Shown: in pieces, positions 7,683 to 16,222 of the stretch
Position numbering within the stretch: the stretch's first letter is position 1
Layout of the letters: every line of letters starts with the position of its first letter
NCBI GenBank assembly: GCA_016234535.1
Contig: JACRBH010000257.1
Location: 1 to 33,394, forward strand
Direction of reading: 5' to 3'
DNA from: Chloroflexota bacterium
GTDB lineage: Bacteria; Chloroflexota; Anaerolineae; Anaerolineales; Villigracilaceae
DNA: 33,394 nt
The notes under the pieces: model-generated
The model's database searches: none
What the model was told of the DNA's origin: nothing
The model's input: the letters and a program-made list of their open reading frames with translations, nothing else
Translations under genes and position numbers: made by a program

Positions 7683-8366
7683 TCAGGCAGGTTTCTGTTC
7701 TTTTGCACCCATGACTAAGAGCCACAAAGTAAGCCCAAACTCCGCAATGAATCCAAGCGGCCAGCTGACATAGGTGATTGCCGTGAAGCCTGGGAAAAAG
7801 AAAGACTGAAAGAAAGTCGACAACCAGGTAATACAATGAACCATCAGCACGATGCCTAAAATTTTGGGAAGGAAGCCCGACTTGTAAACTAAATAGCCAA
7901 GCGGAAAGAGCCAGGCGCCATAAAATAGCTGGGCGACCGTAAACCCTTTTTCGCGTAAATCGAGAAAGAACATTGCCAGAGATTGCAATTGATCCACCTG
8001 GAATACGTTCAAGTAATCAGGACCATTCATCAACAACTGGATGGCAAACAGAAAAAGATCACTAGAACATTGGATAGCGACACCGCCCAGATTTAATAAC
8101 AAGAATAGGAGAGCAAGGTTTTTATTAACCGGTTTGAGTAAAACGTAGAGAGCCCAGGCGGCCAAAAAGAAAAGCGCAGCAGCGAGTAGATCCCCTACAG
8201 TAGCGATGGTGAATAACTTTTCATGAGCCATGATGTTATTGGCTGTTGCCGCAGCATCTCCGAGTACGATAAAACTATCGCGCCACACATCACTAATGAT
8301 ATGAGTTACCATGTAAATCAGATACAGGAACCCTGCCATTCTTGCGGTCTTATTGATTGAATTCAT
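7683..8366 (-). CDS. DUF4386 family integral membrane protein
   Basis: A 227-residue polytopic membrane protein beginning MNSINKTARMAGFLYLIYMV, a typical DUF4386 start, with further family features such as LYVLLKPVNKNLALLFLLLN and GAWLFPLGYLVYKSGFLPKI. It belongs to a different branch from the three 'SAIAALSAKTE' copies and lacks that C-terminus. The start at 8366 has AAGGAG upstream. It follows the fused KGHL-DUF4386 gene after about 100 bp, which contain a short hairpin (8428-8447). The role of the family is unknown. Confidence 0.85.
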   Translation of the reverse strand: MNSINKTARMAGFLYLIYMVTHIISDVWRDSFIVLGDAAATANNIMAHEKLFTIATVGDLLAAALFFLAAWALYVLLKPVNKNLALLFLLLNLGGVAIQCSSDLFLFAIQLLMNGPDYLNVFQVDQLQSLAMFFLDLREKGFTVAQLFYGAWLFPLGYLVYKSGFLPKILGIVLMVHCITWLSTFFQSFFFPGFTAITYVSWPLGFIAEFGLTLWLLVMGAKEQKPA

Positions 8367-8427
8367 TTTTTGTCTCCTTGTTGTGATTGATTTTGATGAG
8401 CTTCATTTAGCTGAGCGGGAGGCTTTA

Positions 8428-8447
8428 GGGAGGGTCTTCAGCCCTCC
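8428..8447. repeat. Small hairpin between two DUF4386 genes
   Basis: GGAGGG and CCCTCC flank a short loop, in the 100-bp gap between the genes at 8468 and 8366 on the minus strand. There is no T-run, so termination is unlikely; it may be a repeat relic or an mRNA processing signal. Confidence 0.4.
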
Positions 8448-8467
8448 TTGTTGCCTCAATTGCAATT

Positions 8468-9472
8468 CTATGCCGCACTCAGCAGCTCGTTCGTCGCTGT
8501 TTTGGCAGACAGAGAAGCGATGGCCGATGGATTGAATCCTTTAACGATCAGCCACACCGCCATAACCATTTCTTGCAGGAATATGGGCAGAGCCATTAAC
8601 AACCCGGTATTCGACCAGGGATTGATAAGACCAAATAAATCTAAAAAGGTCACGGCTATCCACAATACGGCGGCAATGAGACCCCAACCTGATATCCATC
8701 GAGGAATGAGTTTTGATTGATACAATAAACAGTAGAACATCAGAGCACCCAGGGGAAAAACGATTTGTGAAATAGAACCAATCGAATCGTTTCCGTTTAG
8801 CAATAAAGTGCCCAAAGTTTGAAAATAGGAAGCATCCGGAGATCCCGCAATATATTCCTGACTTAATATTGTTAGAAATAACCAACTGATTACCATTGCA
8901 ATAGTGGTAACAGTCTCAAGCGCCCCCCTGAAAACAACATACCCAAGTGCTAAAGTTTCATTCTGTTTTTTTAGGATCGGAAACATCATAACTGGAACCA
9001 TCGCCAGAGCCAAACCCATTATTAGCAGAAAGAGGGCTGCTAATACGATTTGATTTTCATTTGCAGAAACTTTGACAAGATAATCTGGACCATCAAGAAT
9101 AGGTGTTGTAAGAACCTTACATAGTATGCCTGCAACCGTCCCAACAATATATAGGACTCCCACAATTATTGCGGTCTTTCTGTTTGTGTTCATTTCTTTC
9201 TCCTTTTTTGAACGATATGGATGAGTTTCATTGAATTGGATATGATTGACCGAGACCAACGGCATTCCTAAATCACGCACTTTTTTTAGCAAGCCATGCA
9301 ATGCGGCCTGGTCAACCACTGGACCGGTTAGAAGCGTGTCGCCATCCTCTTCCAGCGTGATGGTCAAGCCCTCAAACCAGTCTGTCCATTGGCTGTCCAG
9401 ATGGCCCTTGAGCCTGATCTGATAGACCACGGGTTGACTTGGAGTCGGTTTTGGTTCGAATTCGTTTGACAT
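8468..9472 (-). CDS. KGHL domain fused in frame to a DUF4386 membrane protein
   Basis: A 334-residue reading frame starting at MSNEFEPKPTPSQ (ATG 9470-9472, AAAAGGT upstream); an extension to 9547 is unlikely. Residues about 16-76 are the KGHL domain (IRLKGHLDSQWTDWFEGLTI; DQAALHGLLKKVRDLGMPLV). A linker (HIQFNETHPYRSKKEKE) leads directly into a full DUF4386 protein that begins MNTNRKTAIIVGVLYIVG at 9193 and ends NPSAIASLSAKTATNELLSAA. The internal ATG at 9193 keeps a strong AAGGAG site, so the membrane protein may also be made alone. In module A the same two domains are separate genes. Loss of the stop between them explains the fusion. Both domains have unknown function. Confidence 0.8.
   Translation of the reverse strand: MSNEFEPKPTPSQPVVYQIRLKGHLDSQWTDWFEGLTITLEEDGDTLLTGPVVDQAALHGLLKKVRDLGMPLVSVNHIQFNETHPYRSKKEKEMNTNRKTAIIVGVLYIVGTVAGILCKVLTTPILDGPDYLVKVSANENQIVLAALFLLIMGLALAMVPVMMFPILKKQNETLALGYVVFRGALETVTTIAMVISWLFLTILSQEYIAGSPDASYFQTLGTLLLNGNDSIGSISQIVFPLGALMFYCLLYQSKLIPRWISGWGLIAAVLWIAVTFLDLFGLINPWSNTGLLMALPIFLQEMVMAVWLIVKGFNPSAIASLSAKTATNELLSAA
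9184..9210 (-). promoter_or_regulatory. Internal ribosome binding site and second start in the fused gene
   Basis: On the minus strand AAAAAAGGAG lies 6 bp before ATG 9191-9193, matching the start of the stand-alone DUF4386 genes at 1355 and 2864. This supports independent translation of the 241-residue membrane protein from within the fusion frame. Confidence 0.65.
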
Positions 9473-9629
9473 CACCTTGTACCTTTTGTGGCCGGTCATT
9501 ACAGTCTGCGCCACTTGTTCTATGTGCAAGGATAATATCCCCCACACAGTGTTAACGAACAGACACTTTAGTGTTGGTTATCGGTGTTGATTTTTGTTTT
9601 TAGAGGGGAAGTGTTGAGGAAAATTGAGA

Positions 9630-12380
9630 TTACAATAAACCCAGTTCTCGGGCGCGGGCGATGGCTTCGGTGCGGCTTTGAACTTGCAGTTTGTCAAATA
9701 TTTTTCGGTTATGCCCTTTGATCGTGTCTAGGGCGAGGAAAAGCCGCTCGCCAATCTCTCGATTCGAGAGTCCCTGGGCAATGAGTTGTAGTATTTTTAA
9801 CTCGCGTTGGCTTAATGGCTCGATAAGGGGTTGGGCAGGGGGTAGATCAGGTTTGTCTTCGTTTTTCCGCTTCTCAGCTTCAAATGTTGCCAGTAGCTTG
9901 TCTGTGTAGTCTGGCATGATTTTACGCGCGGAAGCTTCGCGGAGCAGCTGCCTCATGCTTGAGCCTTCGTCAAGAAACATGCGGATGTAGCCCTGCGGCT
10001 CGGCCAACGCAAGAGCATACTGCAAAGGCAAAAGAGCAGCAGGGAGGTCACCTTGCGCGTGATAAGCAAGCGCTTGCAATACCAGAATTTCAATCATGCT
10101 TCCTTTTCCCCCGCGTTCTTCCGCGGCTTTCAGCAGACGCTCCAACAACCCCACTACCCCGGAAATGGCGCCTTCTGTATAGTCGCTTTGATAGCGAGCC
10201 AGGAGCACCCTGGCAAGGGTGATGTGATCGAACTCGTGCAGGTAGCTAAGTTCGTTATCAACGGACAGTCCCTGCTCACGCACCCAGTCTAGGGCTTCAC
10301 CCAACCGACCCTGGGCCACCCACACCCGTGTCTTCCGCGTCGCGATCGGACGCACATTCGGGGAAAAGTTAGCGTCGTACAGGCGCTCTGCTTGGTCAAG
10401 CAGAGCGAGCGCGCCGTCCAGATCGCCATGGGCCTCCCGTATGCGCGCCATCGCCGCGCACCAGCGATACGGGTTTTGCGGTAACCCAGCCAGCTCACCC
10501 AGCGCCTGGCTTGTGAGCAGGTGCTGCGTGGCAGTCTGCAGGTCGTTATGCTCACGGTGAACGGCGCTCATGCCCACGTACATATCTGCCGCTCCCCGCA
10601 CGGCAAGCGCTGGCGTGCCCGGCTCCGTCGCCCACTGCAATGCCCGCTCATAGGTGGTCATTGCCTCGTGAAGATGGCCTTGCGCGATCTGGATATCCGC
10701 CAGGACAATGGCGCCACCGATGGCAGAAGAGATGTACCCGGCCCGCCGCACACTCGCCATGCCATCGGCAGTCATCCGGCAGGCAGTGTCGAGATCACCG
10801 CTCGTCCATGCGACGAGACCCAGCGATGAGGCTGCCCCACCGAGCATCAGGTGGGCATCCTCAGGTGCGAGATCGAGCACCCGTCGAGCGTTTTTCGCGG
10901 TCTCGGGCATATCACCCTGCGCCAGGGCCCGCGCGGCACGGAGCAGGGCGATCATACCCGGCAGACGGCGAAATTCCTCTTCGTTCACGACGATCATTCC
11001 CTCCGCCGAGGCTTTAGGTCGCTCACGCGCGCCGGCCGTCATGTCCAGCCACCGTTCGGCATCCCGCAGTCGAGCCTCAACGGCTTCCACCTCGCCACCA
11101 CCAAATAATGCGTAAGCATAGTCAACGCAGAGCACCGGCCTGAAGTGAACCAGCTCGTCGGGTAGCGCCCTTAGCCAGCCAAGCTCTGTGACCGTGGCTC
11201 CCTGTCTATTCCTGCGCATTTCTGGAACTGCCAGTTCGACCAGAGTCGCCGCCCGCTCAAAATCCCCGGCAGCCAGAGCGTGGCGGATGGTATTATCCGG
11301 CGAACCATTATGCTCGTACCACTCGCTCGCGCGACGATGCAAGACAGGTACCTGATCGGGCTGCTCCGCCATCAAGTGCATACGAAGAACATCAGCAAAG
11401 AGATGGTGATAGCGGTACCAGTTGCGCTTGTCATCCAGCGGAATGACAAAGAAGTTGCCCCGCTGCAGGGCTTCCAATTGCGCGTTGCCTTCCTCTTTAC
11501 CGGTGACAGCATCACACAACGGACCATTCAACTTATCCAAAATGGCGGTTTGGAGTAGGAATCTGCGGATAGGTTCGGGCTGATTTTGCAAAACCTCTTC
11601 GACCAGATAGTTCACGATGTAGCGGTGGTCTCCAGCGAATTCTCGAATGAACCCGGAAACATCCTTGTTGCCCTGCATGGAAAGCGCAGCTAATTGCAGT
11701 CCGGCAATCCAGCCTTCGGTGCGGGCTTCCAGAGCGGCGATGTTTTCAGCTGAGAGGTTCAGTCCCATCATCTGGTTGAGAAATTCAGCGGTCTCGACGG
11801 GGGTGAAACGTAAATCGGCGGCGCGCAGTTCGGTCAATTGGCTGCGGACGCGTAAGCGGGCTAACGGGAGCGGAGGATCCTCTCGGGTGGCGATAACCAG
11901 GTGCATCTGTGGCGGCAGGTACTCAAGCAGAAAGGCGAGTGCATTGTCTACTGGTTTGGAATCAATAATGTGATAGTCGTCAAGGACGAGGATGAAATTG
12001 TCCGGGATGGTGGTGATTTCATTAAGCAAGGCTGTCAGAATCGATTCGATGGATGGCGGTTGAGGGGATTGGAGCGCACCCAACACCCCTTCTCCAATAT
12101 TCGCCGCAATCGTCTGCAAAGCAGCGATGAGGTAAGTCAGAAAACGCGCGGGGTCGTTATCCCCTTCATCCAGTGACAACCATGCAACAGGCCTCCCACA
12201 TGTGGCAATCCATTCGCTGACCAGGGTGGTCTTGCCAAAGCCGGCGGAGGCAGATATGAGGGTCAACTTACGGCCCGAAGAGAGACCCTCGTTTAGCCGC
12301 TCGATCAGGCGGGGGCGGAGAACAATTTTAGCCCGAGGTGGGGGGATGTAAAGTTTCGTGGCTAAAATTGGCGTAGACAT
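9630..12380 (-). CDS. LuxR/MalT-type large ATP-binding regulator (LAL), module B
   Basis: A 916-residue STAND-class regulator. It has a P-loop SASAGFGKTT near residue 44, Walker B-like ILVLDDYHII near 135, an ATPase half almost identical to that of the regulator at 3410 (for example EFLNQMMGLNLSAE), a long TPR-like middle, and a C-terminal LuxR helix-turn-helix (LSQRELKILQLIAQGLSNRE, then DTIKGHNRKIFDKLQVQSRT). The middle is GC-richer than in the paralogue and has diverged. The start MSTPILATKLY at 12380 has a TATAAT 6 nt upstream and no ribosome binding site. It heads module B and presumably controls it or a distant target. The effector is unknown. Confidence 0.93.
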   Translation of the reverse strand: MSTPILATKLYIPPPRAKIVLRPRLIERLNEGLSSGRKLTLISASAGFGKTTLVSEWIATCGRPVAWLSLDEGDNDPARFLTYLIAALQTIAANIGEGVLGALQSPQPPSIESILTALLNEITTIPDNFILVLDDYHIIDSKPVDNALAFLLEYLPPQMHLVIATREDPPLPLARLRVRSQLTELRAADLRFTPVETAEFLNQMMGLNLSAENIAALEARTEGWIAGLQLAALSMQGNKDVSGFIREFAGDHRYIVNYLVEEVLQNQPEPIRRFLLQTAILDKLNGPLCDAVTGKEEGNAQLEALQRGNFFVIPLDDKRNWYRYHHLFADVLRMHLMAEQPDQVPVLHRRASEWYEHNGSPDNTIRHALAAGDFERAATLVELAVPEMRRNRQGATVTELGWLRALPDELVHFRPVLCVDYAYALFGGGEVEAVEARLRDAERWLDMTAGARERPKASAEGMIVVNEEEFRRLPGMIALLRAARALAQGDMPETAKNARRVLDLAPEDAHLMLGGAASSLGLVAWTSGDLDTACRMTADGMASVRRAGYISSAIGGAIVLADIQIAQGHLHEAMTTYERALQWATEPGTPALAVRGAADMYVGMSAVHREHNDLQTATQHLLTSQALGELAGLPQNPYRWCAAMARIREAHGDLDGALALLDQAERLYDANFSPNVRPIATRKTRVWVAQGRLGEALDWVREQGLSVDNELSYLHEFDHITLARVLLARYQSDYTEGAISGVVGLLERLLKAAEERGGKGSMIEILVLQALAYHAQGDLPAALLPLQYALALAEPQGYIRMFLDEGSSMRQLLREASARKIMPDYTDKLLATFEAEKRKNEDKPDLPPAQPLIEPLSQRELKILQLIAQGLSNREIGERLFLALDTIKGHNRKIFDKLQVQSRTEAIARARELGLL

Positions 12381-12386
12381 GGATTC

Positions 12387-12392
12387 ATTATA
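12387..12392 (-). promoter_or_regulatory. -10 box of the module B regulator, leaderless start
   Basis: TATAAT on the minus strand with a 6-nt spacer to the ATG at 12380, exactly as at 6137-6142. The predicted transcript starts at the start codon itself. No good -35 hexamer is seen upstream. Confidence 0.6.
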
Positions 12393-12688
12393 AGACTAAC
12401 ATCCAAAAATTTGGCAGTTTCCCAGCCAAACGAAATGCCAGAGTTGTCATGTCAACGCAACCAGATTATCACAAGTTTGAGCTGACTCCACCGAAGGACA
12501 GTCAATCGGCCCAACGGGAAGTTGAGTCATTCCACAGAAACAAACAACAATGTCACCAACCAAATGGTGGCAAGCTACAGCATCACGCTAATCACCCCTA
12601 CCGGCATATATCATGTATACTGAAATAAATTTCGTAGTCGACACATAGGCGGCACATAGACGATAAGGACCAGACAATATTTACACAA

Positions 12689-12714
12689 AAACACCTCGCA
12701 AATGCGGGGTGTTT
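12689..12714. terminator. Strong hairpin, best as minus-strand intrinsic terminator
   Basis: The 12-nt arms AAACACCTCGCA and TGCGGGGTGTTT pair around AA with one G-T pair. Read on the minus strand, the stem is followed by a T-run (GTGTTTTTGTG), so it works better in that direction. No minus-strand gene lies upstream of it, so it may be a relic, a block against antisense transcription, or the end of a short RNA. Confidence 0.6.
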
Positions 12715-12816
12715 CGTTATTCCTAAACGTTATCCTTGCGCCAAAGTTTTCATCGCGTCACTGTTGCGCATCTGCCAGATGCATTGCAATACCGCCCGAA
12801 AATTATGATGGGATAA

Positions 12817-12846
12817 TTGCACAGTACGCTTAATTTGGGATAAACT
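12817..12846 (+). promoter_or_regulatory. Possible promoter of the BTAD regulator
   Basis: TTGCAC (12817-12822) and TAAACT (12841-12846) are spaced 18 bp apart and lie about 28 bp before the start codon at 12874. The match is moderate. The inverted repeat at 12768-12782 lies about 35 bp upstream and could be an operator. Confidence 0.35.
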
Positions 12847-12873
12847 ACATCTTGAAATTCGTAGTCACCTCCC

Positions 12874-15800
12874 ATGACCCTTTCCCGTATTCTCCGAACC
12901 AAAGCAATTCCCCCGCCCCGCAACGCGCGAACGTTGGTACGTCCACGCGTTAATCAGATATTGATGCAGGCGCTGGAATATCGTCTGACCATATTGCAGG
13001 CGGAAGCTGGCTATGGAAAGAGCACCGCGCTGGCAGAACTGTCAGCGGAGATTCACCCTGTTATCTGGTATCAGGTCAACGAGGAGGATAATGATCCGCT
13101 GGTCTTCCTCCTGCAATTATGTTACGCGATTCAAAACTCCCTGCCTGAAATCACAAATCTTCCCACATCATTTCTGGATGCATGGGACGGCACACAGGGG
13201 CCGTTGCCGTGGCGCGGTGTGTTGGATCAGATCATCAATGCGCTGGCGGATACAGCTTTACCTCCCACATTGCTTGTCTTGGATGACGCGCACCTGCTCA
13301 CCAACGGTAATGAACTGCCGCAAATTTTGGATCGTTTAATCGGTCTCGCACCTGTAAATTTCCATGTGTTGTTATCGGGCAGGCCGACGATCACATTGCC
13401 GACACTCACGCGCTGGCGCTCAAAAGGCGAAGCGCTTCTGCTCGATCAATCTGTGTTGACTTTTACCGAAGGCGAGATCGCTTCGCTGTTTGGCTCCCAG
13501 TATGGAATGGAGTTGACTGGCGATGAAGTTGATTCACTGCTGACCTATACCGAAGGCTGGGCAATTGGTCTTCAACTTATCTGGCAAAGTATTCGCTCGC
13601 AATCACCGCTGACCCTTGAGTTCCCCATGCGCTGGCAAGCTGACTCGCTTGAGATGTTATTCGAAATGCTTGCCAGTGAAGTCTTTGAACGTCAGCCCGC
13701 CGATGTGCGCGAATTCCTGCTTATCACCGCCACCCTGCGCGACCTGCTCCCAAATGTCTGCGACGCTTTGCGTTGGGCATCCGGCAACCACGCCAATGAT
13801 TCATCTTCCATGCTCGCGTACTTGCGGCGGCAGGATCTCTTCGTGGTTGAAACTTCCGAAGGGCATTTGCGCTATCACCACATCTTCCATAATTTTTTGC
13901 GGCAGCAATCGCCCAATGAAAAACGCGATCTATGGAATCGTGACGCGGCTCAATATTTTATTTCACACAACAATCCTGAATCAGCGATCTATCATCTGCT
14001 TGAAGCGAAAGCATGGGACGAGGTCGCGGACTTGCTCGACACCTATGCATCCACGCTTCTTTCCACGGGACGGCTGGACATGCTTGCGACATACATCGAC
14101 TCGCTCCCGTCATTGAGTCTGCATCAACATCCTGTCTTGATGTTCACGCTGGGCGAGCTTGCTCGTATGCACAGCCGCTTCGACGAAGCGCAGGGTTGGT
14201 ACAAGCAAGCCGAAATGACGTGGCGCACGCTCGGTCAACAGGATGGCATCGCGCGCGCCTTGCGCGGACAAGCCCGCGTGTACCTCGATACCGTCAATCC
14301 AAGTCAGGCGGAAAAATTACTTGAAGAAGCGATCCGCCTAAGTGATGGATTTGAAGACCGCGAAGCGCAAGTCCGCCTGTTTGAATTGCTTGCAGAAAAC
14401 AAACTCAACTCAGGTCACGTAGATGAAGCGGAACGCTTACGTCAGCGGGCTGAAAATTTACGCGCCGAAGGTCCATCGAATGACCAGCTATGGTTCCGCG
14501 TTCTCCTACGGACAGGCCGCCTCGAAGAAGCGCGCCGTGGACTTGAAGAACTTGCTGAAACAGAAAACCGCGAACCCGTCCAAACTCCACGCGCGCACCG
14601 CGAGACAAAATTATTATTGTCATTGATCTATTCATTCATGGGCATGAGCAAACACGCACATCAATCCGCGTTGGACGGCACGCGCCGCGGCGACGAATTG
14701 AAATCTCCGTTTGTCACTGCGGTAGGGCATATGCGTCAGGGACATGCGCTCAACTTGAAAATTTACACCGAAGATGACAACGTTACATTGCCGTTAACCG
14801 AATTTGAAAAAAGCATTGAGTTGAGTAAATCTTTGGAAGTGTCGCGCCTGTTGGTGGAAGCGGATTGGGGACTGTGCCGCACGTATGGGTATCGCGGCGA
14901 TTTTCAGCGCGCACAACGCCACGCACAGGAAGCCATTGATATTGCCGTGGAAGCAGGCGATGAATGGATCGCTTCGCTCACGCGTTTGACAATGGGCGCA
15001 AGTCTGATGATGGCGGCGCGCTACGAAGCCGCCGAAATATGGCTCAATCGCGCCGTGCTTGGCTTTGAAGAATGCAGTGATTCTTTTGGAAGAAGTGCCG
15101 CGCGTCTGTGGCTGGCTTATGGGTACTTCAAGCAAAAGAAATTTGAACGTGTCGCGCAACTTTTGCCCGATACACTGGCGGTCTGTCAGCAAAACGGATA
15201 TTACTTCTTCTTCACGCGCCCGTCGTTACTTGGGCCGAATGATGAAAGAATTTTTATTCCGCTTCTTTTACACGCCCGTCAAAATAACTGGGAGAACGGA
15301 TACATCAATCGGCTGCTGGAGATTCTCGGCCTGCGCGAAGTCGGGATCCACCCTGGGTTTAGACTCCACATCCAGACGCTGGGCAACTTTCAGGTTAAGA
15401 GAGGAAGCGGTGTCATTCCTCCGAATGGCTGGCGGCGTGAGAAATCCCGTCAACTATTTCAACTGCTCATTTCATATCGTCAGTCTCCGCTTGACCGAGA
15501 TCAAATTTGTGAATATCTCTGGCCCGAAGCGGATATCGCCACGGCGCAGCGCAATTTCAAAATTACATTGAACACGCTTTATCAAGTGCTGGAACCTGAG
15601 CGTGACTCTGGCAGCGACTCGGCCTTCATCGTGCGCGACGGGACGACTTACACCCTGCGCCTCAACGCGGACCTGAAACTTGATTCTGAACAATTTGCAC
15701 GTGCCACCCGTGAGGGACTCAAAACCAATTCCGCGGCGCATTTGGAACAGGCGATGAATTTATATCGCGGTGACTACCTGCCCGATTCGTTATATGAGAC

Positions 15801-16104
15801 CTGGGCCGCCGAAGAACGCGAACAACTTTCAGCGCTGTTTCTCGAAGCTGCTGATAAGCTCTGTGAGCTTTACATCAAAAACGGGAAATATACCGAAGCC
15901 ATTGAGTTATGTCAGCGCGTGCTTGCGAAAGATAATTGCTGGGAACGCGCCTACCGTCACTTGATGACTGCCTACAATTATTTGGGCGACCGCGGTCAAT
16001 TAGCGCGGACTTATCAGCGCTGTTTGCAAACTCTGAAAGACGAACTTGATGTTCCGCCTTCGCAGGAAACTCAGGAATTGTATAAAAAGCTGATCCGTTC
16101 CTAA
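12874..16104 (+). CDS. AfsR-like STAND regulator with C-terminal winged-helix and BTAD domain
   Basis: A 1076-residue transcription regulator. The N-terminal ATPase has a P-loop at residues 43-51 (AEAGYGKST) and Walker B at 132-138 (TLLVLDDAHLL). Residues about 380-800 are TPR-like helical repeats. Near residue 828 a winged-helix domain begins (LHIQTLGNFQVKRGSG; WRREKSRQLFQLLISYRQSP), followed by the bacterial transcriptional activator domain (GDYLPDSLYETWAAEEREQL; AYNYLGDRGQLARTYQRCL). The LuxR helix-turn-helix of its neighbours is absent. SARP/BTAD proteins bind direct heptamer repeats next to the -10 box, and such a site lies 80 bp beyond its stop codon. The start codon has no Shine-Dalgarno sequence. 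It likely activates the acyl-CoA cluster that follows. Confidence 0.93.
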   Translation: MTLSRILRTKAIPPPRNARTLVRPRVNQILMQALEYRLTILQAEAGYGKSTALAELSAEIHPVIWYQVNEEDNDPLVFLLQLCYAIQNSLPEITNLPTSFLDAWDGTQGPLPWRGVLDQIINALADTALPPTLLVLDDAHLLTNGNELPQILDRLIGLAPVNFHVLLSGRPTITLPTLTRWRSKGEALLLDQSVLTFTEGEIASLFGSQYGMELTGDEVDSLLTYTEGWAIGLQLIWQSIRSQSPLTLEFPMRWQADSLEMLFEMLASEVFERQPADVREFLLITATLRDLLPNVCDALRWASGNHANDSSSMLAYLRRQDLFVVETSEGHLRYHHIFHNFLRQQSPNEKRDLWNRDAAQYFISHNNPESAIYHLLEAKAWDEVADLLDTYASTLLSTGRLDMLATYIDSLPSLSLHQHPVLMFTLGELARMHSRFDEAQGWYKQAEMTWRTLGQQDGIARALRGQARVYLDTVNPSQAEKLLEEAIRLSDGFEDREAQVRLFELLAENKLNSGHVDEAERLRQRAENLRAEGPSNDQLWFRVLLRTGRLEEARRGLEELAETENREPVQTPRAHRETKLLLSLIYSFMGMSKHAHQSALDGTRRGDELKSPFVTAVGHMRQGHALNLKIYTEDDNVTLPLTEFEKSIELSKSLEVSRLLVEADWGLCRTYGYRGDFQRAQRHAQEAIDIAVEAGDEWIASLTRLTMGASLMMAARYEAAEIWLNRAVLGFEECSDSFGRSAARLWLAYGYFKQKKFERVAQLLPDTLAVCQQNGYYFFFTRPSLLGPNDERIFIPLLLHARQNNWENGYINRLLEILGLREVGIHPGFRLHIQTLGNFQVKRGSGVIPPNGWRREKSRQLFQLLISYRQSPLDRDQICEYLWPEADIATAQRNFKITLNTLYQVLEPERDSGSDSAFIVRDGTTYTLRLNADLKLDSEQFARATREGLKTNSAAHLEQAMNLYRGDYLPDSLYETWAAEEREQLSALFLEAADKLCELYIKNGKYTEAIELCQRVLAKDNCWERAYRHLMTAYNYLGDRGQLARTYQRCLQTLKDELDVPPSQETQELYKKLIRS

Positions 16105-16117
16105 GCTCAAGCGGATT

Positions 16118-16160
16118 GCGGACTTCAGTCCGCTCTTCAAAATGCAGACTGAAGTCTGCA
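16118..16160. repeat. Two adjacent short hairpins after the BTAD regulator
   Basis: GCGGACTTCAGTCCGC (16118-16133) and TGCAGACTGAAGTCTGCA (16143-16160) are near-perfect palindromes just beyond the stop codon at 16104. They could slow transcription or protect the 3' end of the regulator mRNA. No T-run follows either, so strong termination is not predicted. They resemble interspersed palindromes common in Chloroflexota. Confidence 0.6.
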
Positions 16161-16182
16161 CTCCTTCTCCTTCTATTACATT

Positions 16183-16215
16183 TGTAACCATCCTGTTACC
16201 GCCCTCTGATATTCT
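16183..16215 (+). promoter_or_regulatory. SARP-type operator and promoter (two heptamers plus extended -10)
   Basis: TGTAACC (16183-16189) and TGTTACC (16194-16200) are direct heptamers on an 11-bp period with a 4-bp spacer. TATTCT, preceded by TGA as an extended -10 element, follows at 16210-16215, 9 bp after the second heptamer. Streptomyces SARP regulators recognise this same architecture, with the repeat near 8 bp before the -10 box. The predicted start of transcription is 16221-16223, at the start codon of the small protein. The cognate regulator is probably the BTAD protein encoded just upstream. Confidence 0.6.
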
Positions 16216-16222
16216 ATGCCAG

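Larger units (their letters stand above)
12393..12873. other. Divergent intergenic region, no gene seen
   Basis: About 480 bp between the minus-strand module B and the plus-strand regulator. No open frame of note is present on either strand. It holds a hairpin terminator (12689-12714), a perfect 6-bp inverted repeat with 3-nt loop (GCATCTGCCAGATGC, 12768-12782), and two copies of the short text TTCGTAGTC (about 12630 and 12859), the second just before the start of the downstream regulator. Confidence 0.6.

Noticed and set aside
10640..11115. Long plus-strand open frames (125 and 135 codons) opposite the module B regulator
   Set aside because: They are Arg/Ser/Pro-rich shadows of a GC-rich part of the regulator gene and have no start signals or family likeness.
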